Shown: positions 1 through 9,555 of the stretch, piece by piece
How the letters are laid out: every line of letters begins with the position of its first letter
How positions within the stretch are numbered: the stretch's first letter is position 1
NCBI GenBank assembly: GCA_003150235.1
Contig: QAMW01000043.1
Location: 1-64,000 of the forward strand
DNA from: Bacteroidales bacterium
GTDB lineage: Bacteria; Bacteroidota; Bacteroidia; Bacteroidales; Muribaculaceae
Direction of reading: 5' to 3'
Length of the DNA stretch: 64,000 nucleotides
Translations under genes and position numbers: made by a program
Notes under the pieces: generated by a model
What the model was told of the DNA's origin: nothing
Database searches by the model: none
The model's input: only the letters and a program-made list of their open reading frames with translations

Positions 1-3000
1 GCTATTTTTGGCTTGGAAAAATCGTCCCAATAGTTAGCCCCCCATCTTTGAAGTGCATACCATTCATATCTTATGCTGGTCTCAGCTTTGTTACGAGCAG
101 ACAGTTGTTCTTTATATTGGAGAAGATGCTGGTATACAGCGGAGTACTGCACCATAAAGGCTGCTTCTGCTTTTTCAGAAGCCCCTTTTATTGACGTATC
201 TAAATGATATGGGAAATGCCAAGGAACCCATATCAGCCACAGATTTGACCATTCGTAGCCGTAACGCTTGATGTCTCGGCCACGAAGAATAGGTCGTATT
301 AATGCATCCGTTCTCTTACGTTCATCTTCATCAGCGCAAGCAACAAGGATTTCATCTCGTTTCTCGGTGGTAATAATGAAAGCTTCATTGTAGCCGGTTT
401 TAATTCCATAATTGATTTGAATGTCCCAATTTTTCAATGGAACGCCAGCTGCCTCAATTTTGCGTTTTATGCTTTGTTCAATCGGCGACAGAATCACCCA
501 TGAATCCGAACTTGGGAAAGTACTTTCAGCGGCGTTGTGCCGCATGAAATCGCTCAAATTAAAAGAGCCAGTCAGGAGATTCTTTTGGATAGTGGTAGCC
601 ATTGTTTTCCCTCGATTCACTCCTTTTGATAAAAGTAAGATATTGGTATCAACTGTCGCACTCTCGAAAACTTGCACGTCTCCGAAATCTATAAGGATTT
701 CCGGATTGGTTTCTGTGACAAAAAACGATCGAAGTTTCTCGCCATAACCGGTTCGCATCCATTTGTTAGATGTTATGAAACAGAGATGTCCGCCGGACTT
801 CAACATTTTTACTCCACGTTCATAAAAGAGGCAATATAAGTCGCCGGTTTTAGCGAAAGTCAAAAATCCTTCCCTATCATAGAGATCTCCGAGTTTCATT
901 TCATAATCTCGGCCTCGCTTGTCTCGGACTGTGGCACCAATTGATTTCTGAAGCTGAACGTATGGAGGATTACCGATAACTATGTCGAAACCACCAGTTA
1001 CACCGAACATCCATTCGGGGTCAAAGAATGGGGCATATTTATGCTGGTCGAACATATCCCATGCAATCAAATCAGCTGCTTGTTCATTGCCGATGAAATT
1101 ATTTTCTATCAGAGCATCCGCAATCTTTTGTCGTAGTTCAGCAACCCGATTTTTCCATTTGCGTTTTGTACGTAGTGTTTTTGCTCCAAAGATGCGGTGT
1201 TTGGCTAAACGGAGAAGTTTCTCGTCTGCCTTAATATCATCAAGGTCAAAAAGATTTCCATCTCTCTTTTGCAACCCAATCAATGAATTGGCAGCAACAA
1301 ATTTGGCTTCAAGATTAGGAAGAGGTCGTATGCCGAAGTTTTCTGTTGGATCTGAATTAGTCTTTTGGTCGATCACTAATGATATAAAGAAGCGCAACTT
1401 GCTTATCTGTATGGCAATAGGCTGAATATCTACGCCGTATATGCAATTTTCTATAAGGTATAGTTTTCTTGCATAGTCAGGATGATTACAGATCTCATCA
1501 AAGTTACGATTAACATCTTCTTGAATCTCTCTGCGTTCTTCATCACTTAAAGTCATAGACTCCTGCATAGAATTAAGCGAGGATTCAAGAATCATATTGC
1601 GCCACATTTCGTTGTCAGGGTCTATGCGCTGAAGTATATGTACCATTTGCTGTAGCATCCCGACAGGAAATGCGCCTGAACCACACGCGGGATCAAGCAC
1701 CTTACATTTGAATACTGCTTCAAGAATCGATTTCCGTTGAGAATCACTCAAAATCAAATCGGTATCCGAATAATCAAGCAAGTTGCGATATTGATCTTCA
1801 AGTTCGCTGCCAACCACGCGATTAAGGTGTGCAACAAGCGCTTCGTTCACCATATACTGCACAATATCACGAGGGGTATAAAAAGAACCCGTTTGCTTGC
1901 GAGCGGTAGTTTGAGTTTCAGGATTGTATGCGGCAAGGAGATTTTCAAATACCTTTCCCAATAATTCCGGGTCAAGTGATACATCTTGGTCAAAGGGGGT
2001 ATTTTCCTCAACTGTAAAGTTATAGCGTTTAAGGATGTCGATAACACCGCTTGCATCCACAATCTTTTTATATCCGTAATAACCCGTCAAATCAATTTTC
2101 TTCCCGACTTCCTCTCCAAAGAAAAGGAAGTCAGGCACGATAAGCTGACGATTAATGCTTTCGCGGTCAGTGAAAGCATCAAGATACATACCGTTTTCTT
2201 TGTCGTCAAGACAGTCAAACAAGCCACCATTTAGGAACGGCACGGTAGAATTGGCAAGCTCTACAAATAAATCCGGATTTTTAAAGAACTTTTCATAACG
2301 CATTAGCTTGTTATTGTCGAAGTCTGTCCGACTTGCCGACCCATTCTCATTCAACTTGCGGAACCGGCGTTCTGTCAATTCTTTGCTCCCTTCTGACGTC
2401 ATTGGACTGTTAAGCATAGCAAAGAACAGATTCTGAAGGATTGCCTTATAGTATCGGCTCTCTGTTGACTTGCCGAAGAGATTTGTACGAGCATTAGGAG
2501 TAAATCCTTCCAATAGATATTCTGCGATATACGGTTCATCAAAGAATTGCCACGGAATAAGTTTGCGTTGCTTCAAGAACCACACAAATATCAAACGAGT
2601 AATAAGTCTTATAGCAGCTTCATGGTTGTATTTTTCATTATCATGAGGGTCGTCTATATCATTTGGAAAGTGTATTTCTTTTATAGCCCAGGCATACCAA
2701 TCAGAGAGTTCGTTATAAAAAGCCTTTGTCAGAACATCTACAGAGAATCGGTTTCGTAAATCTTCAACAGACACTACTCTCCCCGGTTCATTAAGATATT
2801 TGTTTGGTGTATAATAAGCTACATCCTTACCCAGATAGTAAGAATAACGACGAGGATTGGAGTATGATCTTCGAACTTTGTCATTGACATCCCACGACAA
2901 AGTTAACTCCACCAATGAGAAACGGTAATTGTCATTAGAATCTTCAGGGATAAAAACAACGAGAGCGCGGTTTACACCTTCATCCGCGATAAAGCGGAAT

Positions 3001-3227
3001 GCATCTTTGGACAGTCCGACACGTGCATCATTACGAGAGTTGTGTTTTACTTCGTAAACATTCAAACCAAGCGAATCGCATGAGCCTAAACGAGTTGCGC
3101 TTGTTGCAAAATTTGTGTTCGTATAAAACGGGATATTTTGATACTCATTTAATTGGGCATCAATGGGCAGGAATCCTTTAAGGAAACGAATGAACTCTTG
3201 TCTTGAATATGGGCGGTCAAATTCCAT
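1..3227 (-). CDS. Eco57I-like N6-adenine DNA methyltransferase (C-terminus off window)
   Basis: About 1075 codons are open on the minus strand, from ATG at 3227 to the window edge; the stop lies outside. The middle carries SAM motif I (VLDPACGSGAF) and the N6-adenine catalytic motif NPPY in the context DIVIGNPPYVQL. The conserved QTGSFYTPRDIVQYMVNEAL segment precedes motif I. After the catalytic domain come TaqI-like target-recognition features, including a stretch rich in W/Y with RWGANYWDDF near the edge. This is the architecture of Eco57I-class type II/IIG methylases. The start overlaps the 3' end of the helicase-nuclease gene by about 11 nt, so the two are translationally coupled and presumably form one modification/restriction unit. 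No nuclease motif is seen in the N-terminal 200 residues, which suggests cleavage is done by the partner. Whether the protein has further C-terminal domains cannot be judged. Confidence 0.9.
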   Translation of the reverse strand, partial: MEFDRPYSRQEFIRFLKGFLPIDAQLNEYQNIPFYTNTNFATSATRLGSCDSLGLNVYEVKHNSRNDARVGLSKDAFRFIADEGVNRALVVFIPEDSNDNYRFSLVELTLSWDVNDKVRRSYSNPRRYSYYLGKDVAYYTPNKYLNEPGRVVSVEDLRNRFSVDVLTKAFYNELSDWYAWAIKEIHFPNDIDDPHDNEKYNHEAAIRLITRLIFVWFLKQRKLIPWQFFDEPYIAEYLLEGFTPNARTNLFGKSTESRYYKAILQNLFFAMLNSPMTSEGSKELTERRFRKLNENGSASRTDFDNNKLMRYEKFFKNPDLFVELANSTVPFLNGGLFDCLDDKENGMYLDAFTDRESINRQLIVPDFLFFGEEVGKKIDLTGYYGYKKIVDASGVIDILKRYNFTVEENTPFDQDVSLDPELLGKVFENLLAAYNPETQTTARKQTGSFYTPRDIVQYMVNEALVAHLNRVVGSELEDQYRNLLDYSDTDLILSDSQRKSILEAVFKCKVLDPACGSGAFPVGMLQQMVHILQRIDPDNEMWRNMILESSLNSMQESMTLSDEERREIQEDVNRNFDEICNHPDYARKLYLIENCIYGVDIQPIAIQISKLRFFISLVIDQKTNSDPTENFGIRPLPNLEAKFVAANSLIGLQKRDGNLFDLDDIKADEKLLRLAKHRIFGAKTLRTKRKWKNRVAELRQKIADALIENNFIGNEQAADLIAWDMFDQHKYAPFFDPEWMFGVTGGFDIVIGNPPYVQLQKSIGATVRDKRGRDYEMKLGDLYDREGFLTFAKTGDLYCLFYERGVKMLKSGGHLCFITSNKWMRTGYGEKLRSFFVTETNPEILIDFGDVQVFESATVDTNILLLSKGVNRGKTMATTIQKNLLTGSFNLSDFMRHNAAESTFPSSDSWVILSPIEQSIKRKIEAAGVPLKNWDIQINYGIKTGYNEAFIITTEKRDEILVACADEDERKRTDALIRPILRGRDIKRYGYEWSNLWLIWVPWHFPYHLDTSIKGASEKAEAAFMVQYSAVYQHLLQYKEQLSARNKAETSIRYEWYALQRWGANYWDDFSKPKI

Positions 3228-6200
3228 TATCAGGTAATATTTGCTCTGTCAGTATTAAAGATTCTTCTCCGGACTCCACGGAAGCCATTGTCTCAAGTTT
3301 TCTCAATAGATAGGCGTGAGAAATCAACTTCGGGAGTTCCACTATTTCATTTTTCTTAATATTTGTCAAATGTCGCACTTCGTAGCCGGACAATCCATCC
3401 GCCTGTGCCACAGTCAACAAATCATCAACGTACGCCTTGTCCAATATATTGGATTCTCGAATCAATTTTATTTTGGCGAGTGCCTCCAATAGACGTGGGT
3501 CTCGACGTTGCTTGTCAACGCCTGAAAATAATTTGGACTTAAGGAATTGATAGGACGCATCGAATGATTCATCTACGGCAAACGGAGGTTCGTTTTGCTG
3601 AGCTTCAAATAATGAAAGAGCCTCTTCAGCACTTAACATTGTGATTTCATTTCCACTGGCAATTTTGAATACGAAATCATTACCTTTTTTCCCAAACATC
3701 ATTACCCCATAACGAGGCTTTCCCGTATGTCTTGCAATTCTTGCCCTATGAGGAATCAACAATGCCTCTTTGTATAGGTCTGTTCCTTTTAGTTGGTCGA
3801 GTAACCGTCGATAAGGAGTGTCCCAAGATGCGGTTTCGGTCTTAGATAATTCCCTACGGTATCTTTCCGCAAAGAAACTCTGGACCTCTTCATCTTTGGT
3901 TAACGCTTTGGTATCCTCTCCCATAATGGCATGAATCATAGCCATTTTAAGAGTGGATATTTCTTTTGTGCGCGTCTCGGCCTCTCCTACTTCTGTCGGG
4001 AAGAAATTGAAAATATGAAGATGTTCGAATACCTTCTTGTTTATACGATTGATTCGCCCAATACGTTGGATTACACGAGTGGGATTGTATGGAATATCAT
4101 AATTGAAAATTTCTCCGGCACGATGCAGATTATATCCTTCGGAGATGGCATCTGTGGCAATCAATATATCATAATCATCCTGTTGCAGTTCTTTCCTGAC
4201 ACCGGCATCGAAGTTTGAGCGAATTTTTTCCTTGTTTGAAGAAGACGCGTCTCCGGATGTATATTTCATGACTCGTAGAGGATTCCCAGCTTTTTGTAAT
4301 GTCTCGCCAAGATAATCTACGGTGTCGGCAAATGCAGAAAATACCACGATTTTCCTTTTGGGGTCTTTCTTCCGGTGTTCGGAAAGGATACGCTTGAATT
4401 CATCAAGTTTGGGGTCGAATTTAATGCTGTCATCTGCACCAAACCATTCTTCTCGTATCTTTTTCAAAAGTGCTATATCAGATTTTACATCCTCCATGAA
4501 TTCCTCGGAAATGAAACGACGAGGGATGGTAAACAGACCTTTCTGCTCGTAAAGTTCGAAGGCATCATATATTTCTTTAACGCCATCATCAGTGATCTCA
4601 TAAAAGTCTTCAACATCGGGAAGCCCTCCTTTTTTGAACACAGGGATTTCTCCAGACTTCTCTATCCACGTCAAAAGATTTTCTGCCGATTGAATCATAA
4701 ATCCGAGTGATTGACGGAAAGCATAAACAGAACTTTCAAAACGTTGAACCAAAAGTTTACGCATAAAAGATGAAACATTCTTTTGTCGTCCAACAAGCAT
4801 ACGATACTCTACTCCTGTACGTTTTTCAAGATACTTTGTCAGTTCCTCAATCTTTTCTTTTATAGCATAAGCTACCGGCTGGTATCGCGCAGATTTGAAC
4901 CGTGTTATACCATCATCGTTATGTTCCGACTCCGCAATTAAATCAAGAGTGCGCAGATATAATTTGAGTTGACTTTCAGAAAGTTCGTAATTGAGTTCCT
5001 GCGGATCATCCGGAATTACAGGCATAATGCTTTGGATATGTAGGTCTTCCTTGTAGACCGGAATCTCCATTAGGTCAATTCGGGACCGACGTACAACAAG
5101 GGGATTGATTATGGAGCGGATGCTTGAGGCGATGCGTTCGGCTTCTTTCTTGATCTCTTCATCAGTCATCCTCTTTTCTCTCTTAGCCTTTTCCATATCC
5201 TTATATGTGGCTATCAATTCGCGGAAAGATTCTCCAAGATTCTCCACCGTTCTGAGAGTGGATTTATTGGGAATCTGGAATAGCTTCAGAAGCGAATAAA
5301 TGTCGTTTGGACGATTATTGAATGGAGTGGCAGTCAGAAGAACGACCTTGTTGTTGCTGCATAAATCATGGAGTAATGAATAATCCTTGATGTACTCATT
5401 TCTGAAACGATGTGCCTCATCAATAATAATCAAGAATTGTTCGCCGCTTCTGGCAATCTCTTTAAAATGGTTCAGCGCGGTTTCTATCTTTCCAGCACTG
5501 AACACAGAGGCGTTGAAGCCGAACTCGTCTTTATAAACTTCCCATTGTCTGACAAGATGTGGGGGCGCAACAATTATTGTCCGCAACCTTAAATTCCTTG
5601 CTATCGTGGATGCAATTATAGATTTACCAAGACCCACAACGTCTGCGATAATGACACCATTATGGTTGTAAATAGCATTAAGAGCAAGTTGCACTGCGTC
5701 CGTCTGATATTTGAGATTGGTGTATCTGCCTTCGGTTATGTCATACGGGGTAAGGATATTGTCTTTGGAAGGAATATTGAAATATTCATAAAGCACCCGA
5801 ATATACATCAGGTATGGTGCATATAATTTCTCATACCAAATATGCTTAATTACCTTGTCTTCCCATGCGGGCAGCGTGTCTTGGTCAACAACCGGAACGG
5901 ACATTTCCCAAAGCTCGTTGAAGATTTTTTTAGCGTCGATATGATTTTGTTTGTCTTTAAGACGTACGTTAATTTCTGTGCGTCCTTCAAGTCCTTGATA
6001 TGACAGGTTGCTTGAACCGGTTATAACATTACCGGGATCCTCGCCTTGCTCATTGTGGATGTCGTCATAGTCGAAAATATACATTTTAGCATGACATGGT
6101 TCCTCCGTTTTACGAATTTCAAGCGAACCATCTTTTATCTTATTGTAAAACAGCGTAAACGATTTCTGTTTTTCTTCACTGTCGAGAAAATCCGAATTAT

Positions 6201-6489
6201 TGAACAGATGCACGAACTCCAGATAGTATTTCTCTCTAAGTTGACCGAGTGAAAGCTTATTTTCAGAGAGCGTGTTTATTACCTGAATGCTTTTTGAGCT
6301 GTTGGTATCTACGTCAAGTCCCACAAGAATGCGTAGTTTCTTGTTTGCAAGCCCTTGCGACAGAAGATAATAACCAGAAAAGAAGAAATACCCCACAAGG
6401 ATATCCACAGCATCCGTTTTTGGAAGAATGCCTTGGATGATCTCAGACATAAGCCTGCCTCTATTTGTTATGAATGAGTTTTGGCTCAT
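3217..6489 (-). CDS. PLD-family nuclease fused to SNF2-type helicase
   Basis: 1090 aa. Residues 1-180 form a phospholipase-D-type nuclease domain with HAK (H133, K135), a GSSN motif at 158-161 and a downstream acidic E168/E172. Residues 250-500 are SNF2/SF2 RecA domain 1: Walker A DVVGLGKS near 283-290, DEAH 357-360, TATPFNNRP. Domain 2 follows with TDAISEGYNLH and the QRIGRINR arginine-finger motif. A single PLD HxK half-site suggests dimerisation, as in BfiI-type nucleases. It lies just upstream of, and overlaps, the Eco57I-like methylase, so it is probably the ATP-driven restriction subunit of a two-gene system. It resembles SNF2 components of DISARM-like systems, but no DUF1998 or drmB-like partner is visible here. 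Function as restriction factor is inferred; the domain calls are strong. Confidence 0.88.
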   Translation of the reverse strand: MSQNSFITNRGRLMSEIIQGILPKTDAVDILVGYFFFSGYYLLSQGLANKKLRILVGLDVDTNSSKSIQVINTLSENKLSLGQLREKYYLEFVHLFNNSDFLDSEEKQKSFTLFYNKIKDGSLEIRKTEEPCHAKMYIFDYDDIHNEQGEDPGNVITGSSNLSYQGLEGRTEINVRLKDKQNHIDAKKIFNELWEMSVPVVDQDTLPAWEDKVIKHIWYEKLYAPYLMYIRVLYEYFNIPSKDNILTPYDITEGRYTNLKYQTDAVQLALNAIYNHNGVIIADVVGLGKSIIASTIARNLRLRTIIVAPPHLVRQWEVYKDEFGFNASVFSAGKIETALNHFKEIARSGEQFLIIIDEAHRFRNEYIKDYSLLHDLCSNNKVVLLTATPFNNRPNDIYSLLKLFQIPNKSTLRTVENLGESFRELIATYKDMEKAKREKRMTDEEIKKEAERIASSIRSIINPLVVRRSRIDLMEIPVYKEDLHIQSIMPVIPDDPQELNYELSESQLKLYLRTLDLIAESEHNDDGITRFKSARYQPVAYAIKEKIEELTKYLEKRTGVEYRMLVGRQKNVSSFMRKLLVQRFESSVYAFRQSLGFMIQSAENLLTWIEKSGEIPVFKKGGLPDVEDFYEITDDGVKEIYDAFELYEQKGLFTIPRRFISEEFMEDVKSDIALLKKIREEWFGADDSIKFDPKLDEFKRILSEHRKKDPKRKIVVFSAFADTVDYLGETLQKAGNPLRVMKYTSGDASSSNKEKIRSNFDAGVRKELQQDDYDILIATDAISEGYNLHRAGEIFNYDIPYNPTRVIQRIGRINRINKKVFEHLHIFNFFPTEVGEAETRTKEISTLKMAMIHAIMGEDTKALTKDEEVQSFFAERYRRELSKTETASWDTPYRRLLDQLKGTDLYKEALLIPHRARIARHTGKPRYGVMMFGKKGNDFVFKIASGNEITMLSAEEALSLFEAQQNEPPFAVDESFDASYQFLKSKLFSGVDKQRRDPRLLEALAKIKLIRESNILDKAYVDDLLTVAQADGLSGYEVRHLTNIKKNEIVELPKLISHAYLLRKLETMASVESGEESLILTEQILPDNGI

Positions 6490-6946
6490 CTATAAAAAAA
6501 TTAAACTCCTAAGGCAGTTATCTGAGGGCTGGTCGAGCCTGCAACGACTGCTTTTGGTGTTTCTGATTTATCGGTTATTGGCTTCATCAGCCATTTGGTT
6601 AAATTTTGTGACCATTTTCAGATGTTTACAGTTTATCCATTTACAAATTTAATCTTTTTTCATGAGATTTTGACTAATCCCTGCAAATAAAATTTAACCG
6701 CTCGCATCTGAAATCTGAAACCTAACTTGTTCCGGCGTGAAAACGGCTGAACCGTGGTACAGCCCTACTTCCGATAAACTCCCCTAAATAACATTTTTTA
6801 TTCTGCTCTTATGTCAATCTGTATCCTTCCCTTCTGAAAACTGAAATCTGACAACTCTCATGCCCTTATGTCCATCTGTATCCCGAAATCTGGAATCTGA
6901 CGACTGAAAACTGACAACTGGAAACTCAAATCTGACAACTTTTCAG
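6490..6946. other. Intergenic spacer between defence module and mnmE
   Basis: No gene is seen in this 457-nt spacer between divergent genes. The left half (6490-6660) is the long leader of the minus-strand nuclease-helicase gene; a TAAATTTG -7-like box for it sits at 6651-6644 on the minus strand, without a good -33 box. The right half is low-complexity DNA made of iterated CTGAAAACTGA/ATCTGACAACT-like words. Confidence 0.6.
6808..6883. repeat. Imperfect tandem repeat upstream of mnmE
   Basis: The 19-nt word CTTATGTCAATCTGTATCC at 6808-6826 recurs with one mismatch at 6865-6883, 57 nt apart, and each copy is followed by variants of GAAATCTGACAACT. It looks like local slippage duplication of a low-complexity spacer. 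No coding or regulatory role is evident. Confidence 0.6.
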
Positions 6947-6954
6947 TAATTTTG
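6947..6954 (+). promoter_or_regulatory. Probable -7 box of mnmE promoter
   Basis: TAATTTTG matches the Bacteroidetes -7 consensus TAnnTTTG and lies about 20 nt before the mnmE ATG. No clear TTTG -33 box is found 20 nt upstream, so this is only a probable promoter. Confidence 0.5.
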
Positions 6955-6974
6955 CAGCCTAAACTTTGCGAGAT

Positions 6975-8384
6975 ATGACATTTAACGATGACACGATATG
7001 CGCCGTATCGACGGCTCCGGGCGTGGGCGGCATAGCCGTGATACGCGTCAGCGGCGCGCAGGCACGACAGATTGTTGACCGGGTGTGGCGCGGAAAACGC
7101 CTTGAAAGCGTGGCGAGCCACACGGCTCACCTTGGCTCGATTGTCGACGAGAGCGGCGAGGTGATTGACAGCGCCGTGGCGACGGTGTTTTGTGCGCCGG
7201 CGTCATTTACGAGCGACGACGTTGTGGAGCTGTCGGTCCACGGCTCGGCATGGATTCAGCGTGAGACGGTGCAGCTGCTTGTGCGCCAAGGCTGCCGCAT
7301 CGCCGAACCGGGAGAGTTTACGCGACGCGCATTTGCAGCCGGTAAGCTCGACCTTGCCGAGGCAGAGGCGGTAGCTGATGTCATCGCGTCATCGTCGCGC
7401 TCGGCTCACCGCATGGCTATGAGCCAGATGAGGGGCGACTTCTCGCGGAGGCTGGAGTCGCTACGCGAGCGTCTGCTCGAACTCGCGTCGCTGCTCGAAC
7501 TTGAGCTGGATTTCTCGGAGGAAGACGTGGAATTTGCCTCACGCGAGAAGCTGCGCGAGCTTGCCGACGAGATACACGGCGTGGTGACGCGGCTCGCCTC
7601 GTCGTTTGCCACCGGAGCCGCGCTCAAAGAGGGTGTGCCTGTAGCGATTGTGGGCGCCACCAACGCCGGTAAGTCGACGCTGCTCAACCGTCTGCTCGGC
7701 GACGACCGCGCGATAGTGAGCGACATCCACGGCACCACGCGCGACATCATCGAGGACCGCATCGAGATAGGCGGGGTGCTCTTCCGCCTCATCGATACCG
7801 CCGGACTGCGCGACACCACCGATGTGGTGGAGTCGCTCGGCATCGACCGCACAGTGAAGCAAATCGACAAGGCGGCAATCGTGGTGTGGGTAATCGACCC
7901 GGCGGCGACCGACGACACACTGCACGACACATGGCAGCGCATAAGCGCCCATATCACCGAAGGGCAACACCTCATCATCGCCGTCAACAAAAGCGACCTC
8001 CGCGCCGCTTCGGGCAATCACGCGAAGGCTATCCGGGACAGCATCGAGAAGGCAGCCTTATTACCTGAGGGATTCACGGTCGTAAACATCTCGGCAGCCA
8101 CAGGCGACGGCATAGACGCGCTTCACCGCGCACTCATAGAGGGATCGGGCGTCAACGCATGGCAGGGCGACATACTCGTGACCAACGCGCGCCACTACGA
8201 GGCACTCACCCGCGCACTCGACTCCATCGACCGCGTCATTCAAGGACTCGCCGGCGGCATCTCAGGCGACTTCATCGCCCAGGACGTGCGCGAGACAATC
8301 CACCACCTCGGAACCATCACCGGCGCCATCACCACCACCGACATCCTTTCCACCATCTTCTCCCGCTTCTGCATCGGAAAGTAG
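6975..8384 (+). CDS. mnmE: tRNA modification GTPase MnmE
   Basis: MnmE (TrmE), with MnmG, makes the 5-carboxymethylaminomethyl modification at wobble U34 of certain tRNAs in the cytosol. The 469-aa protein has the usual family length. It contains the N-terminal formyl-tetrahydrofolate-binding domain (starting TICAVSTAPGVGGIAVIRVSG), the helical domain with PGEFTRRAFAAGKLDL, the inserted G domain (P-loop GATNAGKST near 227-235, DTAGLRDT, NKSD) and the C-terminal FCIGK signature with the catalytic cysteine. I chose ATG 6975 over TTG 6966 because the protein then begins MTFNDDTICAV like its family. Codon use is clearly more GC-rich than the island to its right, marking it as ancestral chromosome. 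A terminator follows at 8424. Confidence 0.97.
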   Translation: MTFNDDTICAVSTAPGVGGIAVIRVSGAQARQIVDRVWRGKRLESVASHTAHLGSIVDESGEVIDSAVATVFCAPASFTSDDVVELSVHGSAWIQRETVQLLVRQGCRIAEPGEFTRRAFAAGKLDLAEAEAVADVIASSSRSAHRMAMSQMRGDFSRRLESLRERLLELASLLELELDFSEEDVEFASREKLRELADEIHGVVTRLASSFATGAALKEGVPVAIVGATNAGKSTLLNRLLGDDRAIVSDIHGTTRDIIEDRIEIGGVLFRLIDTAGLRDTTDVVESLGIDRTVKQIDKAAIVVWVIDPAATDDTLHDTWQRISAHITEGQHLIIAVNKSDLRAASGNHAKAIRDSIEKAALLPEGFTVVNISAATGDGIDALHRALIEGSGVNAWQGDILVTNARHYEALTRALDSIDRVIQGLAGGISGDFIAQDVRETIHHLGTITGAITTTDILSTIFSRFCIGK

Positions 8385-8423
8385 CTAATTGATATAAAAG
8401 CAGTTAAAATACTAATAATGACC

Positions 8424-8455
8424 AATAACGCCTGAAATCCGGGCGTTATTTTTTT
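8424..8455 (+). terminator. Rho-independent terminator of mnmE
   Basis: AATAACGCC at 8424-8432 pairs perfectly with GGCGTTATT at 8442-8450 and is followed by five T residues. It lies 40 nt after the mnmE stop and also marks the beginning of mobile element A. Confidence 0.88.
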
Positions 8456-8490
8456 CGCCAAATCGGGCATTTCACGGTTTTTTTTAGCCG

Positions 8491-8520
8491 TTTGTGTATC
8501 CTTTTTCGCTTTCTCTTTTG
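8491..8520 (+). promoter_or_regulatory. Possible promoter of the element A HTH gene
   Basis: TTTG at 8491-8494 and CTCTTTTG at 8513-8520 approximate the Bacteroidetes -33/-7 pair, with a spacing of 18 rather than 20. If used, transcription starts near 8527, so the 10-bp repeats at 8555-8590 lie in the leader. A similar T-rich arrangement precedes the paralogue at 38265. Confidence 0.35.
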
Positions 8521-8554
8521 TATGTCAGCCCATTTTCCGAGGTGTGGACGATTA

Positions 8555-8590
8555 TGTCACACACTGACACCGGGTGTCACACCATGACAC
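8555..8590 (+). repeat. Four 10-bp-phased repeats (TGTCAC/TGACAC) in HTH gene leader
   Basis: TGTCAC, TGACAC, TGTCAC and TGACAC start at 8555, 8565, 8575 and 8585, exactly one DNA turn apart. They follow the 9-mer GTGGACGAT (8544-8552). The paralogous gene at 38265 has the same GTGGACGAT followed by GTTTACG repeats also 10 bp apart. The encoded protein has four HTH units, so these are candidate binding sites for it, one per unit. Confidence 0.7.
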
Positions 8591-8622
8591 ATTTTTAACA
8601 GAATTAACTCAAAAACGAGAAT

Positions 8623-9519
8623 ATGAGCAGTACAATTGAATTTCAAAAGGTCTGTGAATTTTGCAGGGCATCATTCACAGCACGCAATAGCTCGACACGC
8701 TATTGCAGCAAGCGATGTGCCGAGCATGCATACAAGCAGCGAAAGAGAGAAGAACATGTAGCATCCACTCAAAAGACTTTAGATGCAAAAGCATCGGAAG
8801 CCGAGGAAAAACTTTTGTTTTTGTCCCCTTGCCAATGTGCGAGACTGATAGGTGTTTCTACACGGACTCTTTACCGATATCTGGAAAGAGGATCGATCCC
8901 CTGCGTGTAATTCTCAGGTAAAACTTTCATAAGTCGGGCTGTTCTCGATGAGATGTTCAAATCTACTTCCCCTCACATCAAACGAGAGGCTAAAACCTGT
9001 GAACCCATCACCGAATTCTATACCTCAAAAGAGGTGCTTGAAAAATTCGGCATCGGTAACAGCTGGCTGTATAAGATGGCGGCCAAGCACCACATCCCCA
9101 AGACAGTCTCCCGAGGAAAGACACTCTGGAGCAAAAAGCACATTGACCGTATCTTCGGCAAACCGGTAGAGGAAGTGGTCAATAAAGATGAGTGGTACAC
9201 GGTCGATGAAGTCTGCACTAAGTTCGGCATGAAAAAGGAGGCCCTATATCGCTTGGTTTCGGAACTAAAAATCACAAAGCAAAAAGTCCGGAACATTGTC
9301 TATTACTTCCGAGAGGAAGTAGATGCTGCTATGGGTATAAACCCGGAACTGGCTTCGGAATACTATTCGATTCAGGAGGCAATGGGTGCTTATGGCATGA
9401 CCCGAGACCAAATTTCGTACTATGTTCGTACATATAAGGTACCTCAAATCTACTGTGACAACCGAGTATATATAGAGCGTGCAGGTCTCGACAAAGTCCT
9501 TGGAATTCCTAAAATTTAA
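8623..9519 (+). pseudogene. Zinc-ribbon/four-HTH DNA-binding protein, broken by one TAA
   Basis: The reading frame is open from ATG 8623 to the stop at 9517-9519 except for a single TAA at 8908-8910. Residues before it (zinc ribbon CEFC...CSKRC, then an FLSPCQCARLIGVSTRTLY HTH) and after it (three more HTH units beginning FYTSKEV, WYTVDEV, YYSIQEA) align without gaps to the intact 292-aa paralogue at 38265. The stop falls at the lysine after RGVIKVW in that paralogue, so one AAA-to-TAA change would explain it. The downstream part could restart at ATG 8953. The family sits beside integrases in Bacteroidales elements and probably controls element gene expression or excision. A sequencing error or readthrough is possible but less likely. 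Confidence 0.8.
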
Positions 9520-9555
9520 TAATAACCGGTGCATAAGCATAGCTGCGCCGCACCG

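Noticed and set aside
421..3181. Several plus-strand frames of 60-147 codons at the left edge
   Set aside because: The minus strand is open throughout with DNA methylase motifs; the plus-strand frames are its shadows.
7406..8021. Long minus-strand reading frames inside mnmE
   Set aside because: They are low-complexity Ser/Arg/Val-rich shadows of a GC-rich gene with a clear plus-strand product.
8385..8423. att core shared between the mnmE 3' flank and the flank of element B (GATAT...AAGCAG near 39683)
   Set aside because: Only short AT-rich words match, with gaps; not better than chance by eye.
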